A stretch of DNA of 64,000 nt from Prolixibacteraceae bacterium (GCA_025210775.1 JAOARB010000004.1:1-64000); one strand, 5' to 3'; positions 37,006 to 47,226 are shown, counted from the first letter of the stretch. The notes: generated by a model not told the origin, from the sequence alone. Numbers and translations are program-made.

Positions 37006-40000
37006 CTATGCTTTAGGAATATGGATGGTAAAGCAAGTTCCGACATCTTTTGCCGATTCAAAGTGGATCTCTCCATGGAATGTCTCTACTATCTTTTTGA
37101 CGATGGCTAATCCTAGACCAGTCCCTTGGCTCTTTGTCGTAAAATAGGGTTCAAAGAGTCTGTCTTGAATCTCTTCGGGTATCCCTGAACCATTGTCCTT
37201 TATGGTAATGACATAGTAGCTCTTATCAATAGAGGTGGTGATGTTGATGATGCTCTCTTTGGTATCATCAACGGCTTGTTTCCCATTCTTTATAAGGTTA
37301 ATAAAGAGTCTTCCTAGTTGTTCTTTGTCTGCCAATACTGGCATCTTATTTTTAATGTTGTCTTCCCATATGATGGTTACCTCTGATGAAGAGAAAAGAT
37401 TGATGGTCTCTTTTATGGATTCATGCAAATCGACCTTCTCAATGTTTGCCGTAGGTATCTTAGCAAAAGAAGAGAAGGAGGTGGCGATGTTAGAAAGAGT
37501 GTCAATCTGTTCTACTAAAGATTGGGTTACTTTGTTGAAATATTTATCAAAACGATCCGATTGATCTAGGTGCATCCTTTGTAGGTATTGGATGTTTAGC
37601 TTCATCGGGGTTAATGGATTTTTAATTTCGTGGGCTATTTGTCGTGCCATCTCTCTCCAAGCCTCTTCTCTTTCGGTCTTGGCTAGTAGCTTGGCACTTT
37701 TCTCTAGCTCGTCTACTTTTTCATTGTATCGCTCCACTAATTTACCTATCTCGTCTTGGGTATGGTATTGTATCTTCTCGTTTCTTTCTCCAAATTTCAT
37801 GCTTCTCATCTTTCTTTCAATCATGCTTAATGGAGCGGTTAGCTTCTGAGAGATAAGGATGGCTAGCGATAGACAAAACAGTAGAATGATCACAAAAATA
37901 TTGATAAAAGTGATGATAAAAGTGGTAACCTGTTTGATTAAATCGGTGGTTCTAGAGAAATATGGGATATTGATATATCCAATTATCTTTTCATTGTTGT
38001 TTCTAAATGGAACATATATGGAAAGGTATCTAAGTGTCCCAATATGTTCGGTGTGGATAAATGTCTTGGCATGTTGATATCTAAGCTCTTCGTATGCTTT
38101 TCTGTTCATGCGGTTTCCGATCAGACCTTGGGTGAAGATCTCAGGTCTACTTGTGGTGGCTAGAATACCATTGTTGTCAAAGAAATTGATGTCGGTCCAT
38201 AGGATCTCTGAGAGATGGTTTAGTTCCTCTCCGATGTAGGATGCCGTCTCTGGTGTAAGTCGATTGGTTTGTCCGAAATTTAATTGCAGAGAAGCGGTTA
38301 CTTCTTGAACTTTCCTATTGAGGTCATTGGTGTTTTGGTCTCTAAATTGAATGATATTATATACAATAATTCCTCCTGCAAGGATAATCAAGGGAGCGAG
38401 AACAAGTACAATAATAGCATACTGTATTTTGTGCTTTAGCTCCATGGCCCTTTGTGGCATTCTATGTTTGTAAACAAAAATGATCATTAGGACTCCAAAT
38501 GTGAAGTATAGAATAAATGAATAGGAGGCGTTGACAATGGTGTCTTTCCAGCTACCTTGTTTGAAGCTAACGACGAGGGTAATATTGTCGTTGATCGTTG
38601 TATATTGGTGGTCGTAATTATTGGCTAAAGAACCATTTGACAGCTCTTCTAACCTAGAGGGATATCTGTATTTTCCTCTTTGCATGATGATATTGTTGTT
38701 TCGGTATCTGGCATAAGAGAAGACGTCTGACTTGGTGTTGAAAACTTTCTGGATACGATCGTCTAATAACAATTCTGGATATCCTTTTCCTTCGTCAAAG
38801 ATTTTTGAGGATAGATCGATGATCAGCAGGTAACTGTTGTATTGATCTTTGATAATAAATTTACCGAGATAGGAGATCCTTCCATCCATTGATTTTAGGA
38901 AATAGAAATTGGAATCTTTGACCTGTATTCCTCTTCGTAGTATCAGAAGATTAAAGTAGTCGTCAGCAGGAATCCATTTCTGGGTGGCTCCGAGTTCTAG
39001 TTCTTCTTCTACATTGTATATGGTGTAGGATTTATTGTATTTACTCCAATATCCTGAAAAGAATCGTCTGTCAAGATACTCTTCTATATTGGTGGTGGTT
39101 CCGTTTATTAGATCATTGATCAGTGAGTCTTGCGTGATAGAGAGGCTTATTCTTTCGAAAAGAAGTTCTGCATTGGGATCACGCTCATTCATGATTTTCT
39201 CTGTGTATACTTTTCGGTGTTCTACCGATCGACTAAACAATCCATCTTTACTGAAGATAACATACATTGAAGAACCTAATACTGCAAAAAGGAATAGGAT
39301 CATAAAACGATATTTATATCTCTCTTCAAATCTTGTTCTAAGCTGAATGGTTATCGTAACAAGATAGATGATGACTAGTAGCGCATAGTGCTTTAGGTGG
39401 TATGGATATAGTAGAAACCCTACGAATGGAATGGTATAGCATAGAAGGTAATGAAGCGCTTTCGTATTCCAAGATTTCTCATTGTATAGACTCCAAGTCT
39501 GTATTGCGATAATAAAAGCATAGAATTGAAGTACCGATGATAAGGCAAAAAGAAGATTGGGTAGGGTAAACTTTAACTCTTGTGAGAAAAAGGGGTTGAT
39601 ATGTGAGTTCTCTATTCCTTTGATTAATAGGTGACATTGAGATGCCCATAGAAGGATACATATCAGATATAATGCGACATAGATGGGATAGGTGGTTTTG
39701 TTTTTCTCCCATTTATAGATGATTGTATTCAGTGAAATGACAAACGAGAATAGGGTGACACTTGCAAGAAAATATATTCCTAACGAATTGATTGATTCTG
39801 ATAGGGCAAGGTCGTAGGGACTAAATAATGGGATCTGTATCTTAGAGATAATGAAGAATGAGAAAAATAGAAATACCAATAGGTATAGTCCCAATACTAA
39901 GATTAATCGTAGAAAGAAATTTTTTACTTTCTTATCTACAATAGATAAGATAACCCTAAAGAATAGGATTAAGGAGCTGAATATCAATAGGAAAATTAAG

Positions 40001-40632
40001 ATGCTGTAGAATGGAGATAGTGAGGGTATCCCTATATATTCGGCATAGAAGGCTACCTTTCCATCTTTGGTATATATAGCACTGCTATTGATGGTGTTTT
40101 TTGAATAGATATTGATGTCTCGTAACTCAGAGAATGCACCTACAAAAGTCGGGTTTAGGTATTTGTTGGTATAGGAGAATTCTTGCTTTATTAGGAATGA
40201 AAGGACTAAGGTTATTTTCTCTTTGGAGTGTACTGTTTTCTCATAATACCATCCATTAGGAAGCCGGTTAATGCCGTTTCCCATCCACTCTTTGTTGTAG
40301 GTGTTGTAGAAACTCCAATCGTTGCTATTCCAGTACTGTAGTGTGTCATTACGGAATATCTGTAGGTGATATTGGTCGGGAAGCAGTAGGTTAATCTGAG
40401 ATGCAAGAGAATCGATATCTTGGTTCTGGTTCGCAATCTTCTTTGTAATGGCTGCGATACTGTCAAGTTGGAACGACTCTTGTTTAAATGCAACGGCTAG
40501 TTCGTTAAGTCTTTTCTCTTTGGTCGTATTTGCATTATGAAAAGAACTGTACAAAATATATGTCGTAATCAATAGTAATATCGCTACAAATAGTTGGACT
40601 AGTGTATTTTGTAAAGTTCTTTTTGTTTTCAT
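37006..40632 (-). CDS. NtrY-like multi-TM sensor histidine kinase
   Basis: A 1208-residue kinase. One N-terminal TM helix (about 13-30) and an extracytoplasmic domain come first, followed by a block of about seven to nine TM helices (about 203-430). A second extracytoplasmic region (about 450-720), a TM pair, a third sensor region (about 790-920) and another TM helix follow. The end holds HAMP (LTAPLSMIERKMRSM), HisKA with the phospho-His in AREIAHEIKNPLTPMK-type sequence (MARQIAHEIKNPLTPMKLN), and HATPase boxes N (LINLIKNGKQAV), G1 (DNGSGIP) and G2 (GTGLGLAIV). The signal is unknown. No response regulator is adjacent. rlmH lies 15 nt upstream. Confidence 0.9.
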   Translation of the reverse strand: MKTKRTLQNTLVQLFVAILLLITTYILYSSFHNANTTKEKRLNELAVAFKQESFQLDSIAAITKKIANQNQDIDSLASQINLLLPDQYHLQIFRNDTLQYWNSNDWSFYNTYNKEWMGNGINRLPNGWYYEKTVHSKEKITLVLSFLIKQEFSYTNKYLNPTFVGAFSELRDINIYSKNTINSSAIYTKDGKVAFYAEYIGIPSLSPFYSILIFLLIFSSLILFFRVILSIVDKKVKNFFLRLILVLGLYLLVFLFFSFFIISKIQIPLFSPYDLALSESINSLGIYFLASVTLFSFVISLNTIIYKWEKNKTTYPIYVALYLICILLWASQCHLLIKGIENSHINPFFSQELKFTLPNLLFALSSVLQFYAFIIAIQTWSLYNEKSWNTKALHYLLCYTIPFVGFLLYPYHLKHYALLVIIYLVTITIQLRTRFEERYKYRFMILFLFAVLGSSMYVIFSKDGLFSRSVEHRKVYTEKIMNERDPNAELLFERISLSITQDSLINDLINGTTTNIEEYLDRRFFSGYWSKYNKSYTIYNVEEELELGATQKWIPADDYFNLLILRRGIQVKDSNFYFLKSMDGRISYLGKFIIKDQYNSYLLIIDLSSKIFDEGKGYPELLLDDRIQKVFNTKSDVFSYARYRNNNIIMQRGKYRYPSRLEELSNGSLANNYDHQYTTINDNITLVVSFKQGSWKDTIVNASYSFILYFTFGVLMIIFVYKHRMPQRAMELKHKIQYAIIVLVLAPLIILAGGIIVYNIIQFRDQNTNDLNRKVQEVTASLQLNFGQTNRLTPETASYIGEELNHLSEILWTDINFFDNNGILATTSRPEIFTQGLIGNRMNRKAYEELRYQHAKTFIHTEHIGTLRYLSIYVPFRNNNEKIIGYINIPYFSRTTDLIKQVTTFIITFINIFVIILLFCLSLAILISQKLTAPLSMIERKMRSMKFGERNEKIQYHTQDEIGKLVERYNEKVDELEKSAKLLAKTEREEAWREMARQIAHEIKNPLTPMKLNIQYLQRMHLDQSDRFDKYFNKVTQSLVEQIDTLSNIATSFSSFAKIPTANIEKVDLHESIKETINLFSSSEVTIIWEDNIKNKMPVLADKEQLGRLFINLIKNGKQAVDDTKESIINITTSIDKSYYVITIKDNGSGIPEEIQDRLFEPYFTTKSQGTGLGLAIVKKIVETFHGEIHFESAKDVGTCFTIHIPKA

Positions 40633-40647
40633 CTTGTCGCTGTTTTA

Positions 40648-41121
40648 TTATTGATGATGGTATGGTTCGTTTTTTAATATTGTCATGGCTCTGTATAGTT
40701 GTTCTACAAAGATTAGACGTACCATCTGGTGAGAGAAGGTCATCCTTGATAAAGATATCTTTCCATCGCACCTTTCGTACACTTTAGGCGAGAAACCGTA
40801 AGGTCCACCAATAACAAAGAAGAGATTGCGTGTACCCATTACCATCTTTTTCTCTATAAATTTAGAAAATTGAATCGAATCATACATTTCGCCCCTTTCA
40901 TCCATCAGGATAAGTGTGTCGGAGTTTTGTACTTGTTGTAGTATTAGTTCGCCCTCTTTCTCTTTTTGCTGGTTCTCACTTAGTTTACGATTATTTTTAA
41001 TGTCAGGAATGATCTTCATTTCGTAAGGAAGATAATGACCTAGCCTCTTTTCAAATATTTTAATTCCCTCTTGTAGATATTTCTGATCTGTCTTTCCGAT
41101 AACAAGGAACGTAACTTTCAT
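40648..41121 (-). CDS. rlmH: 23S rRNA pseudouridine-1915 N3-methyltransferase RlmH
   Basis: A 157-residue SPOUT-class methyltransferase acting on helix 69 of 23S rRNA. The SAM-knot sequence is FVIGGPYGFSPKVYERCDGK (two G-rich turns), and the C-terminus SHQMVRLIFVEQLYRAMTI fits. Length is the family norm. It starts MKVTFLVIGKT and has a clear promoter upstream. The kinase gene follows 15 nt downstream and may be read from the same transcript. Confidence 0.95.
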   Translation of the reverse strand: MKVTFLVIGKTDQKYLQEGIKIFEKRLGHYLPYEMKIIPDIKNNRKLSENQQKEKEGELILQQVQNSDTLILMDERGEMYDSIQFSKFIEKKMVMGTRNLFFVIGGPYGFSPKVYERCDGKISLSRMTFSHQMVRLIFVEQLYRAMTILKNEPYHHQ

Positions 41122-41162
41122 GCTCTTTAGATTCTAATATGTACTTATTTATCTATAAATAA

Positions 41163-41191
41163 CAAACTTAAATTGCTTTTAGTTGGACAAA
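41163..41191 (-). promoter_or_regulatory. rlmH promoter (TTTG-N17-TAAGTTTG)
   Basis: On the minus strand, TTTG (plus 41188-41191) and TAAGTTTG (plus 41163-41170) are 17 nt apart. This is a good two-part Bacteroidetes promoter, 42 nt before the rlmH start. Confidence 0.65.
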
Positions 41192-41396
41192 TATATAGTT
41201 TTGGCATCGAATACTTAAATGTTAATGCATATCTTATTTCTACCCTCTCGAAACCGATGGTGTATTAAGTTGTTTACTTAATGTATCTGTCTTATTATAA
41301 TAATATTACTGATTTATTTTTTTTTATGTACTTTTGATAAAGGATATTCCTTTTTTTAACATGGAATATCTTGGATTAATATGAAAGGACTTGATT

Positions 41397-41786
41397 ATGA
41401 AAAGTTTTATACATAGGAGTTTTCTTACATTATTTCTTTTATCGTTTTCTTATATCTCACAAGCAGATGTGATTGCCGATATTGGAAATGCTCTTAAAAG
41501 TGGAGATTCTTCTTCTTTGGCTGCCTACTTCAATTCTTCAATTGAATTGGTGGTGATAGAGAAGGAAGGAATCTATAGTAAAGATCAAGCAGAAATTATT
41601 GTTTCTACTTTTTTTAATGAGAACAAACCAAGTAAATATACTGCTTTACACCAAGGTGGAAAACCTGAGGCAACATATGTTATTGGAAATTTAGAAACAT
41701 CTACTGGTAACTTTAGGGTTTACTATTTAGTGAAAGATGAGGGGGGATCGAAACGAATTTATCAACTTCGATTTGAAAAAGAATAG
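41397..41786 (+). CDS. DUF4783 secreted protein
   Basis: A 129-residue protein with a signal peptide (cleavage near YISQA-DV). The small NTF2-like domain has DVIADIGNALKSGDSSSLAAYF as its first helix pair (shown as two runs: DVIADIGNALKSG, then SSLAAYF), then SIELVVIEKEGIYSKDQAE and a C-terminal strand. The resemblance is to DUF4783, a Bacteroidetes envelope family often found next to rlmH, nadC and yihY, with no known function. ATG 41397 is preferred to the TTG at 41391. yihY follows 20 nt downstream. Confidence 0.8.
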   Translation: MKSFIHRSFLTLFLLSFSYISQADVIADIGNALKSGDSSSLAAYFNSSIELVVIEKEGIYSKDQAEIIVSTFFNENKPSKYTALHQGGKPEATYVIGNLETSTGNFRVYYLVKDEGGSKRIYQLRFEKE

Positions 41787-41806
41787 TCTCCCAGCTTAGT
41801 ATTTTT

Positions 41807-42772
41807 ATGATGAAATGGAATAAAACATACCTCAAAAGACGAGGGTTGTCAGTCTTTATCTATGCTAGAAAAATAACTATCCCTATGATGGGGGGCGTTC
41901 CTCTTTATGATTTTATTGTTTTCTTCTTAAGAGGAATTGTGGGAGGTAAACTAAGTGTGAGAGCCTCTGCAATTGCTTTTAACTTGTTTGTGGCAATGTT
42001 CCCTACCATTATCTTTCTTTTTACTCTTCTGCCTTATATTCCTATTGAAGATTTCCAAGAACAGTTGATGGGATTTTTATTCCAAGCGATGCCTCATAAT
42101 GCATATTATGCCATTGAGGGCACTATCAATGATGTATTGACCCAACCTCATGGTGGATTATTGAGCTTCGGTTTTATCGCTGCGCTTATCTTCTCTACTA
42201 GTGGTATCGATGCAATGATTAGTGCTTTTAACGCCTCTTTGCATGCTGTTGATTCTCGTTCTTTGTTGAATCAGAGGTTGGTAGCACTGTTTTTAGTGAT
42301 GTTGTTAACAATGTTCGTAACTATTGCAATTACTTGTATTGTGGTAGGTAAATATGTCTATGGTTGGTTGATCGCAAAAGGGATATTAGAAGATAATATC
42401 TTCTCTTTCCTACTAAATATCTTAAGATGGGTCGTTGGTTTCGGATTCTTATATAGTGCCTACTCTTGTCTATATATGTTTGCTCCTGCCAAACGTGATA
42501 AGTGGTCAGCGGTTTCTATTGGTGGTGCTATTGCTGCATTTCTGACCATTTTAATCTCTACAGGGTTTACTTACTATATTGATAATTTTGGGCGATATAA
42601 CAAGCTGTATGGCTCTATTGGAGCGATGATCGTTGTTCTGATGTGGCTCTATCTTAACTCTTACTCTCTGATTATTGGGTTTGAATTTAATACGAGCTTA
42701 AAAGAAGCGGGATCTCATTTAAATCGTCAGTCTAAGAGAAAAAAAATATCTTTGCTTTCGATTTTTGATTAA
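41807..42772 (+). CDS. YihY/BrkB-family membrane protein
   Basis: A 321-residue polytopic protein with about six membrane helices and family motifs SVRASAIAFNLFVAMFP, FSTSGIDAMISAFNAS, YLNSYSLIIGFEFN and the GSIGAMIVVLMWLYL segment. It was once labelled as ribonuclease BN. Current opinion is that it is an envelope protein of unknown transport or scaffold role. It sits between DUF4783 and ruvC in a probable operon. Confidence 0.9.
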   Translation: MMKWNKTYLKRRGLSVFIYARKITIPMMGGVPLYDFIVFFLRGIVGGKLSVRASAIAFNLFVAMFPTIIFLFTLLPYIPIEDFQEQLMGFLFQAMPHNAYYAIEGTINDVLTQPHGGLLSFGFIAALIFSTSGIDAMISAFNASLHAVDSRSLLNQRLVALFLVMLLTMFVTIAITCIVVGKYVYGWLIAKGILEDNIFSFLLNILRWVVGFGFLYSAYSCLYMFAPAKRDKWSAVSIGGAIAAFLTILISTGFTYYIDNFGRYNKLYGSIGAMIVVLMWLYLNSYSLIIGFEFNTSLKEAGSHLNRQSKRKKISLLSIFD

Positions 42773-42794
42773 GAAATATAATAAGGCTGACATC

Positions 42795-43361
42795 TTGAGT
42801 AACGAACAGAAAAATAAAATTATTTTGGGTATTGACCCTGGAACTAATGTGATGGGGTATGGGGTTATTGAGGTGACACCTAAGAAACTTAAACTTATCT
42901 CTATGGGGGTGGTGAAGACTTCTGAGTTTCAAACCCATTACGATAAAATACATCATATCTTTCAACGTACATTGTCGATTGTAAAACAATATGATCCTGA
43001 TGAGGTAGCACTAGAGGCACCTTTCTTTGGTAAGAATGTCCAGTCTATGTTGAAATTAGGACGTGCTCAGGGGGTTGCTATGGTTGCTGCGATATCTTTG
43101 GGGAAACAGGTATTTGAATATGCTCCTTTGCGTATTAAGCAGTCTATTACAGGTAATGGTGCTGCCAGTAAAGAGCAAGTAGCTTATTTCCTTAAAAATA
43201 TGTTTAGAATCGAAATTCTGCCTAAAGAACTCGATGCTACGGATGGGTTAGCTGCAGCAGTTTGTCATTATCTTCAACAAAAAAGTCCATTACAAAGAAC
43301 AGGAGCGAAGTCTTGGTCTGATTTTATTAAACAGAATCCTAATAAAGTGGTCAAAAGATAA
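42795..43361 (+). CDS. ruvC: Holliday junction resolvase RuvC
   Basis: An endonuclease that resolves Holliday junctions with RuvAB. The catalytic acidic residues lie in GIDPGTNVMGYG (first Asp), ALEAPFFGKN (Glu) and the C-terminal DATDGLAAAVCH (two Asp). No ATG starts this frame. I chose TTG 42795 (MSNEQKNKIILGIDPGT, 188 residues), which avoids overlap with yihY and has GGCTGA upstream. TTG 42765 is possible and would add ten residues and an 8-nt overlap. Confidence 0.92.
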   Translation: MSNEQKNKIILGIDPGTNVMGYGVIEVTPKKLKLISMGVVKTSEFQTHYDKIHHIFQRTLSIVKQYDPDEVALEAPFFGKNVQSMLKLGRAQGVAMVAAISLGKQVFEYAPLRIKQSITGNGAASKEQVAYFLKNMFRIEILPKELDATDGLAAAVCHYLQQKSPLQRTGAKSWSDFIKQNPNKVVKR

Positions 43362-43491
43362 ATGTATGCTCTTTTATCTTTACATATAGACTGTTTGTTG
43401 GCATTGTATGAATGATCTCTCTAGGTTGTTGTATTGGTTATGCGATCTAATACTTTGTCGTTGTCTTTATATCGATACCTTTATAAAAAAT

Positions 43492-43546
43492 AAAAGCACC
43501 TATTCTTTTTCACAATGGTCCATTATTGTGAAGAATAGGTGCTTTT
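43492..43546. terminator. bidirectional terminator between ruvC and deoD
   Basis: A long inverted repeat (AAAAGCACCTATTCTT against AAGAATAGGTGCTTTT-type arms, with an inner TCACAAT/ATTGTGA) lies between the convergent genes, with A/T-rich ends on both sides. Confidence 0.88.
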
Positions 43547-43569
43547 CTTATTTTCTCAAAAGTATATGC

Positions 43570-44274
43570 TTACGCAAGCTCTAGAGCTACTTCCATCATT
43601 TTAGTGAAAGAGTTTTGTCTTTCTTCAGCTGTTGTCGCTTCTCCAGTGATAATATGATCACTAACAGTCATAATTGCAAGTGCTTTCTTACGATGCTTTG
43701 CAGCAATAGTATATAGTCCTGCTGCTTCCATTTCTACAGCCATAATACCAAATTCTCTCCATGCTTTTGATGTATCACCTAGGTGCTCATCATGATAGAA
43801 AGTATCAGAACTAAGGATGTTACCTACGTGAGCAGTAAATCCTTTTTCTTGTGCTTTATTATAGGCTTTTGAAAGTAGTCCGAAATCAGCGATTGGAGCA
43901 TAATCTTTACCACCAAAACGGATACGGTTTACATTACTATCTGTACATGCAGCTTGTCCAATAATAAGGTCTCTTACATGTATATCTTCTTGCATAGAAC
44001 CACACGTTCCAATACGGATAAGATTTTCACAGCCATATTCTGTGATCAATTCATTGGCAACAATTGAGATTGAAGGAATCCCCATACCTGTTCCTTGAAC
44101 ACTAATTTTTTTCCCTTTGTATGTACCTGTATATCCTAACATACCGCGCACATTGTTGTAACATACAACATCTTCAAGGAAGTTTTCTGCGATAAATTTT
44201 GCTCTTAAAGGATCTCCTGGAAGAAGGACTGTTTTAGCAATATCTCCTTTTTTTGCTTCGTTATGTACACTCAT
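43570..44274 (-). CDS. deoD: purine-nucleoside phosphorylase DeoD
   Basis: A 234-residue hexameric-type phosphorylase splitting purine (deoxy)nucleosides to base and (deoxy)ribose-1-phosphate. [18 protein letters not shown] gives the phosphate-site [12 protein letters not shown] and [10 protein letters not shown] (MEAAG) form the active site, and [10 protein letters not shown] carries the catalytic Asp. Length and motifs match DeoD. It is monocistronic. Confidence 0.95.
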   Translation of the reverse strand: MSVHNEAKKGDIAKTVLLPGDPLRAKFIAENFLEDVVCYNNVRGMLGYTGTYKGKKISVQGTGMGIPSISIVANELITEYGCENLIRIGTCGSMQEDIHVRDLIIGQAACTDSNVNRIRFGGKDYAPIADFGLLSKAYNKAQEKGFTAHVGNILSSDTFYHDEHLGDTSKAWREFGIMAVEMEAAGLYTIAAKHRKKALAIMTVSDHIITGEATTAEERQNSFTKMMEVALELA

Positions 44275-44416
44275 AATTGTTAAAATTTTAAGTCAAGAAA
44301 CTTTTGTTATTACTCTAAATTATGGAGAGAGAATCACGAAGGTAGGGCTAAAAAATAGATCTATACTTGTAATATGTTAATGATTTTTACAAAATATTTG
44401 TTATGGCTGTATTGAC

Positions 44417-44860
44417 TTACCGTTTGAGTCTAAAGAAATTGGTCATTTGTTCTTTGCATTCCTCCTCAAGTATGCCCTCAATGATTTCTGTCTTAGGGTG
44501 TAGCGCTTTAGGGGCTACATTCTTGAATCCACGCTTGTTATCACTAGTACCATAGACTACTTTACCTATCTGTGCCCATCCTAGAGCACCAGCACACATG
44601 ACACATGGTTCTACTGTGACATATAAAGTACATTCTTTAAGATATTTCCCTCCTAAATATTCTGATGCAGCAGTAATGGCTTGCATCTCAGCATGAGCTG
44701 TAACATCTAAAAGTTTTTCTGTTCGATTATGTCCTTTACCTATTATCTGCCCTTCACAAACAACAATGGCTCCAATAGGGATCTCTCCCTCTTGGAGTGC
44801 TTGTTCTGCTTCTTGGAGCGCTTGTCTCATATAGTATTTATCATCAAAAGGATTGATCAT
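44417..44860 (-). CDS. tadA: tRNA-specific adenosine deaminase TadA-like
   Basis: A 147-residue zinc deaminase with HAEMQAI (His ligand and catalytic Glu) and EPCVMCAGAL (two Cys ligands), preceded by the N-terminal helix MRQALQEAEQALQEGEIPIGAIVV (parts). It probably converts A34 to inosine in tRNA-Arg(ACG). A related guanine deaminase is less likely, given the TadA-like KVVYGTSDNKRG segment. It lies 12 nt downstream of aroA on the same strand. Confidence 0.88.
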   Translation of the reverse strand: MINPFDDKYYMRQALQEAEQALQEGEIPIGAIVVCEGQIIGKGHNRTEKLLDVTAHAEMQAITAASEYLGGKYLKECTLYVTVEPCVMCAGALGWAQIGKVVYGTSDNKRGFKNVAPKALHPKTEIIEGILEEECKEQMTNFFRLKR

Positions 44861-44872
44861 ATATAGTCACGT

Positions 44873-46114
44873 TTAGATGGTTACATCCTCTACAGAGAAT
44901 CCTAATGTTTTCATGTTTTCCCAGAAGCGAGGGAATGATTTTGTTACGACCATTGGTTCGTTGATAAAGATAGGGTGGTGTTGCATTGCTACTGCACTAT
45001 AAGCCATAGCCATACGGTGATCTTTATATGTGTCGAAGATAATCTCCTTATCGATCTTTTCAGTATCGATCTTACCATCCCATGCCAATGCTCCCTCTAT
45101 GGGTTCTGTTAGTTTCATACCAATTTTAGCGCACTCTACTTGTAGTGCATTAATGCGGTCTGTCTCTTTGATCTTAAGCGTTTCAAGTCCTGTGAAATAG
45201 AAAGGGATGTGTAGTAGTCCACACAATACTGCCATGGTTTGAGCCACATCTGGGTTAAGGATAAAATCTAATTTAAGCTCCTTTTCATTGAAAGTACCCT
45301 CTTTTTTAAGGTGTAGTCCCTTCTCTGTAACTGTTGTTTTAACACCAAATTTCTCGAACCATTCAATGATGGCGCAATCTCCTTGTAGACTATCTTTGAA
45401 AAGGTATGGAAGTTCCAAATCTACATTATCACATAGTGCAGCTAACTGATAGATATATGATGCTCCTGTCCAATCGCTCTCACATAAGAATCTCTTTGCT
45501 CTATATTGTTGAGGTGCGATCTTAATGGTGTTGCCTTCAAAAGAAGATTCTACTCCAAAGTGCTTCATCATATTCAGTGTAAGTTCGATATATGATTTTG
45601 AAATTACACGATTGGTAAGAGTTAATTCAATCCCATCTTGAAGTGTTGGAGCAAGCATAAGAATAGCAGAGATATATTGACTACTTACACTACCGTCTAA
45701 AGAAAGTTTCCCACCAGCAAGCTTCTTACCTGTAATTTTTAGAGGAGGATAACCTTCTTTTTCTGCATACTCTATAGAGGCTCCCATTGATCTAAGGGCA
45801 TCTACAAGAACACCAATAGGACGTTCTTTCATTCGTGAAGAACCTGTCAATAGCCATTCTCCCTCTTTCGTTGAAAAGAATGCAGTTAAGAATCTCATGG
45901 CGGTACCGGCATGGCCTATATCAATAGTTTGGCTCTCCATCTTAAGGGCTTGCAACATTACTTTCGTGTCATCACTTTCAGAAATGTTTTCCAGTTCTAT
46001 AGGTGTAGAAGATAATGCATTGATAATAAGTGCACGGTTGCATATACTTTTTGATGCAGGAAGAGTGATAATCCCTTCTAGTCGTTTATCTGTTTTGTCT
46101 ATTTTATATCTCAT
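44873..46114 (-). CDS. aroA: 3-phosphoshikimate 1-carboxyvinyltransferase
   Basis: A 413-residue EPSP synthase transferring enolpyruvate from PEP to shikimate-3-phosphate. The N-terminal PASKSICNRALIINAL holds the substrate Lys/Ser/Arg. GHAGTAMRFLTAFFS is the PEP loop, followed by SSQYISAILM, LKIKETDRI and the DHRMAMA motif late in the protein. It overlaps the aroB stop by 11 nt, so the two are translationally linked. Shikimate pathway. Confidence 0.95.
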   Translation of the reverse strand: MRYKIDKTDKRLEGIITLPASKSICNRALIINALSSTPIELENISESDDTKVMLQALKMESQTIDIGHAGTAMRFLTAFFSTKEGEWLLTGSSRMKERPIGVLVDALRSMGASIEYAEKEGYPPLKITGKKLAGGKLSLDGSVSSQYISAILMLAPTLQDGIELTLTNRVISKSYIELTLNMMKHFGVESSFEGNTIKIAPQQYRAKRFLCESDWTGASYIYQLAALCDNVDLELPYLFKDSLQGDCAIIEWFEKFGVKTTVTEKGLHLKKEGTFNEKELKLDFILNPDVAQTMAVLCGLLHIPFYFTGLETLKIKETDRINALQVECAKIGMKLTEPIEGALAWDGKIDTEKIDKEIIFDTYKDHRMAMAYSAVAMQHHPIFINEPMVVTKSFPRFWENMKTLGFSVEDVTI

Positions 46115-47198
46115 TAGATTCTTTGATTTTTTTGATTAAGAAATGTAAGGATGCAATAATTTCTTCTTGCGATGCACCTTGATTGATTGCAAATTCGCCA
46201 ACTTCTGAAAGAAGGGTAAAGTTTATCTTCTTTCCGTCATTTTTCTTGTCTTTTGCAATCCAACGTAGTAGTTGTTCAAAGTGACTGTCGTCGATTTCTA
46301 CTGGTGGCTTCCCAAATATATTAATGATTTGTGTACTATACTCTTCAACGACATCAAGGGATAATCCAAATTTAATGTTTGAGAGATATAGTTCTGAAAT
46401 GATTCCCCATGCTACAGCATAGCCATGTTGAGGATGGGAGTGATGTGCTATAAACAAACTCTCTAGGGCGTGTCCAATGGTATGTCCGAAATTGAGAGCT
46501 TTACGTATCCCTTTCTCATTAGGGTCGATATGAACAAAGTGATCTTTTATCTCTATGGAACGACGGATAAGTCCTGCTAGCTCTTCTTGGTTGGTCTGTT
46601 CTATCTTTTGGTTTAGAAGAACATTAAGATGTGATTTATCAAAGATAAAACCATGTTTTATCATCTCACCATATCCTGAAATTAGATGCTCTTTCTCTAA
46701 TGTTTTAAGAAATATAGGATCAATAATCACCAAATTAGGTTGTCTGATCACTCCAATCTCATTCTTTAAACCATTGTAGTTGAAGCCAGTTTTTCCTCCT
46801 ACCGAAGCATCTACTTGTGAAAGTAATGTGGTTGGAATATTCACAAAATCCATTCCTCTTTTGAAGGTTGAAGCTGCAAATCCTCCAATATCCGTTAGAA
46901 GTCCACCTCCAATTTGGATAACCAAGGATTTACGATCAGCACCGTTTTCTCCTAGGAAATTCCACATCTCAACAACTGTAGATAATGCTTTATTGTCTTC
47001 TCCTGGTTGCATCTCAAAGAAGGATATCGAATGATCTTTAAAGAGGTCCGATAAGATTGGTAAACAAAAGTTAGTTGTATTTATATCTGTAAATACAAAA
47101 ATTGACCTATTTTCGTACTGTTTTAACAACTTGTTTACTTCATCGACGATATGATTCGTGATGATTACGTTGGAATGTAATTTTGCCTCTTTTGTCAT
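46104..47198 (-). CDS. aroB: 3-dehydroquinate synthase
   Basis: A 364-residue enzyme making dehydroquinate from DAHP with NAD and a divalent metal. Landmarks are the NAD-binding QIGGGLLTDIGGFAASTFKRG (as two runs), PTTLLSQVDASVGGKTGFN, and metal ligands in GYGEMIKHG (Glu) and NFGHTIGHALE (His). It is the first gene of an aroB-aroA-tadA run on the minus strand. Confidence 0.95.
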   Translation of the reverse strand: MTKEAKLHSNVIITNHIVDEVNKLLKQYENRSIFVFTDINTTNFCLPILSDLFKDHSISFFEMQPGEDNKALSTVVEMWNFLGENGADRKSLVIQIGGGLLTDIGGFAASTFKRGMDFVNIPTTLLSQVDASVGGKTGFNYNGLKNEIGVIRQPNLVIIDPIFLKTLEKEHLISGYGEMIKHGFIFDKSHLNVLLNQKIEQTNQEELAGLIRRSIEIKDHFVHIDPNEKGIRKALNFGHTIGHALESLFIAHHSHPQHGYAVAWGIISELYLSNIKFGLSLDVVEEYSTQIINIFGKPPVEIDDSHFEQLLRWIAKDKKNDGKKINFTLLSEVGEFAINQGASQEEIIASLHFLIKKIKESNEI

Positions 47199-47226
47199 CT
47201 TTGTTCGATAAAATTAATGTGTCCTA

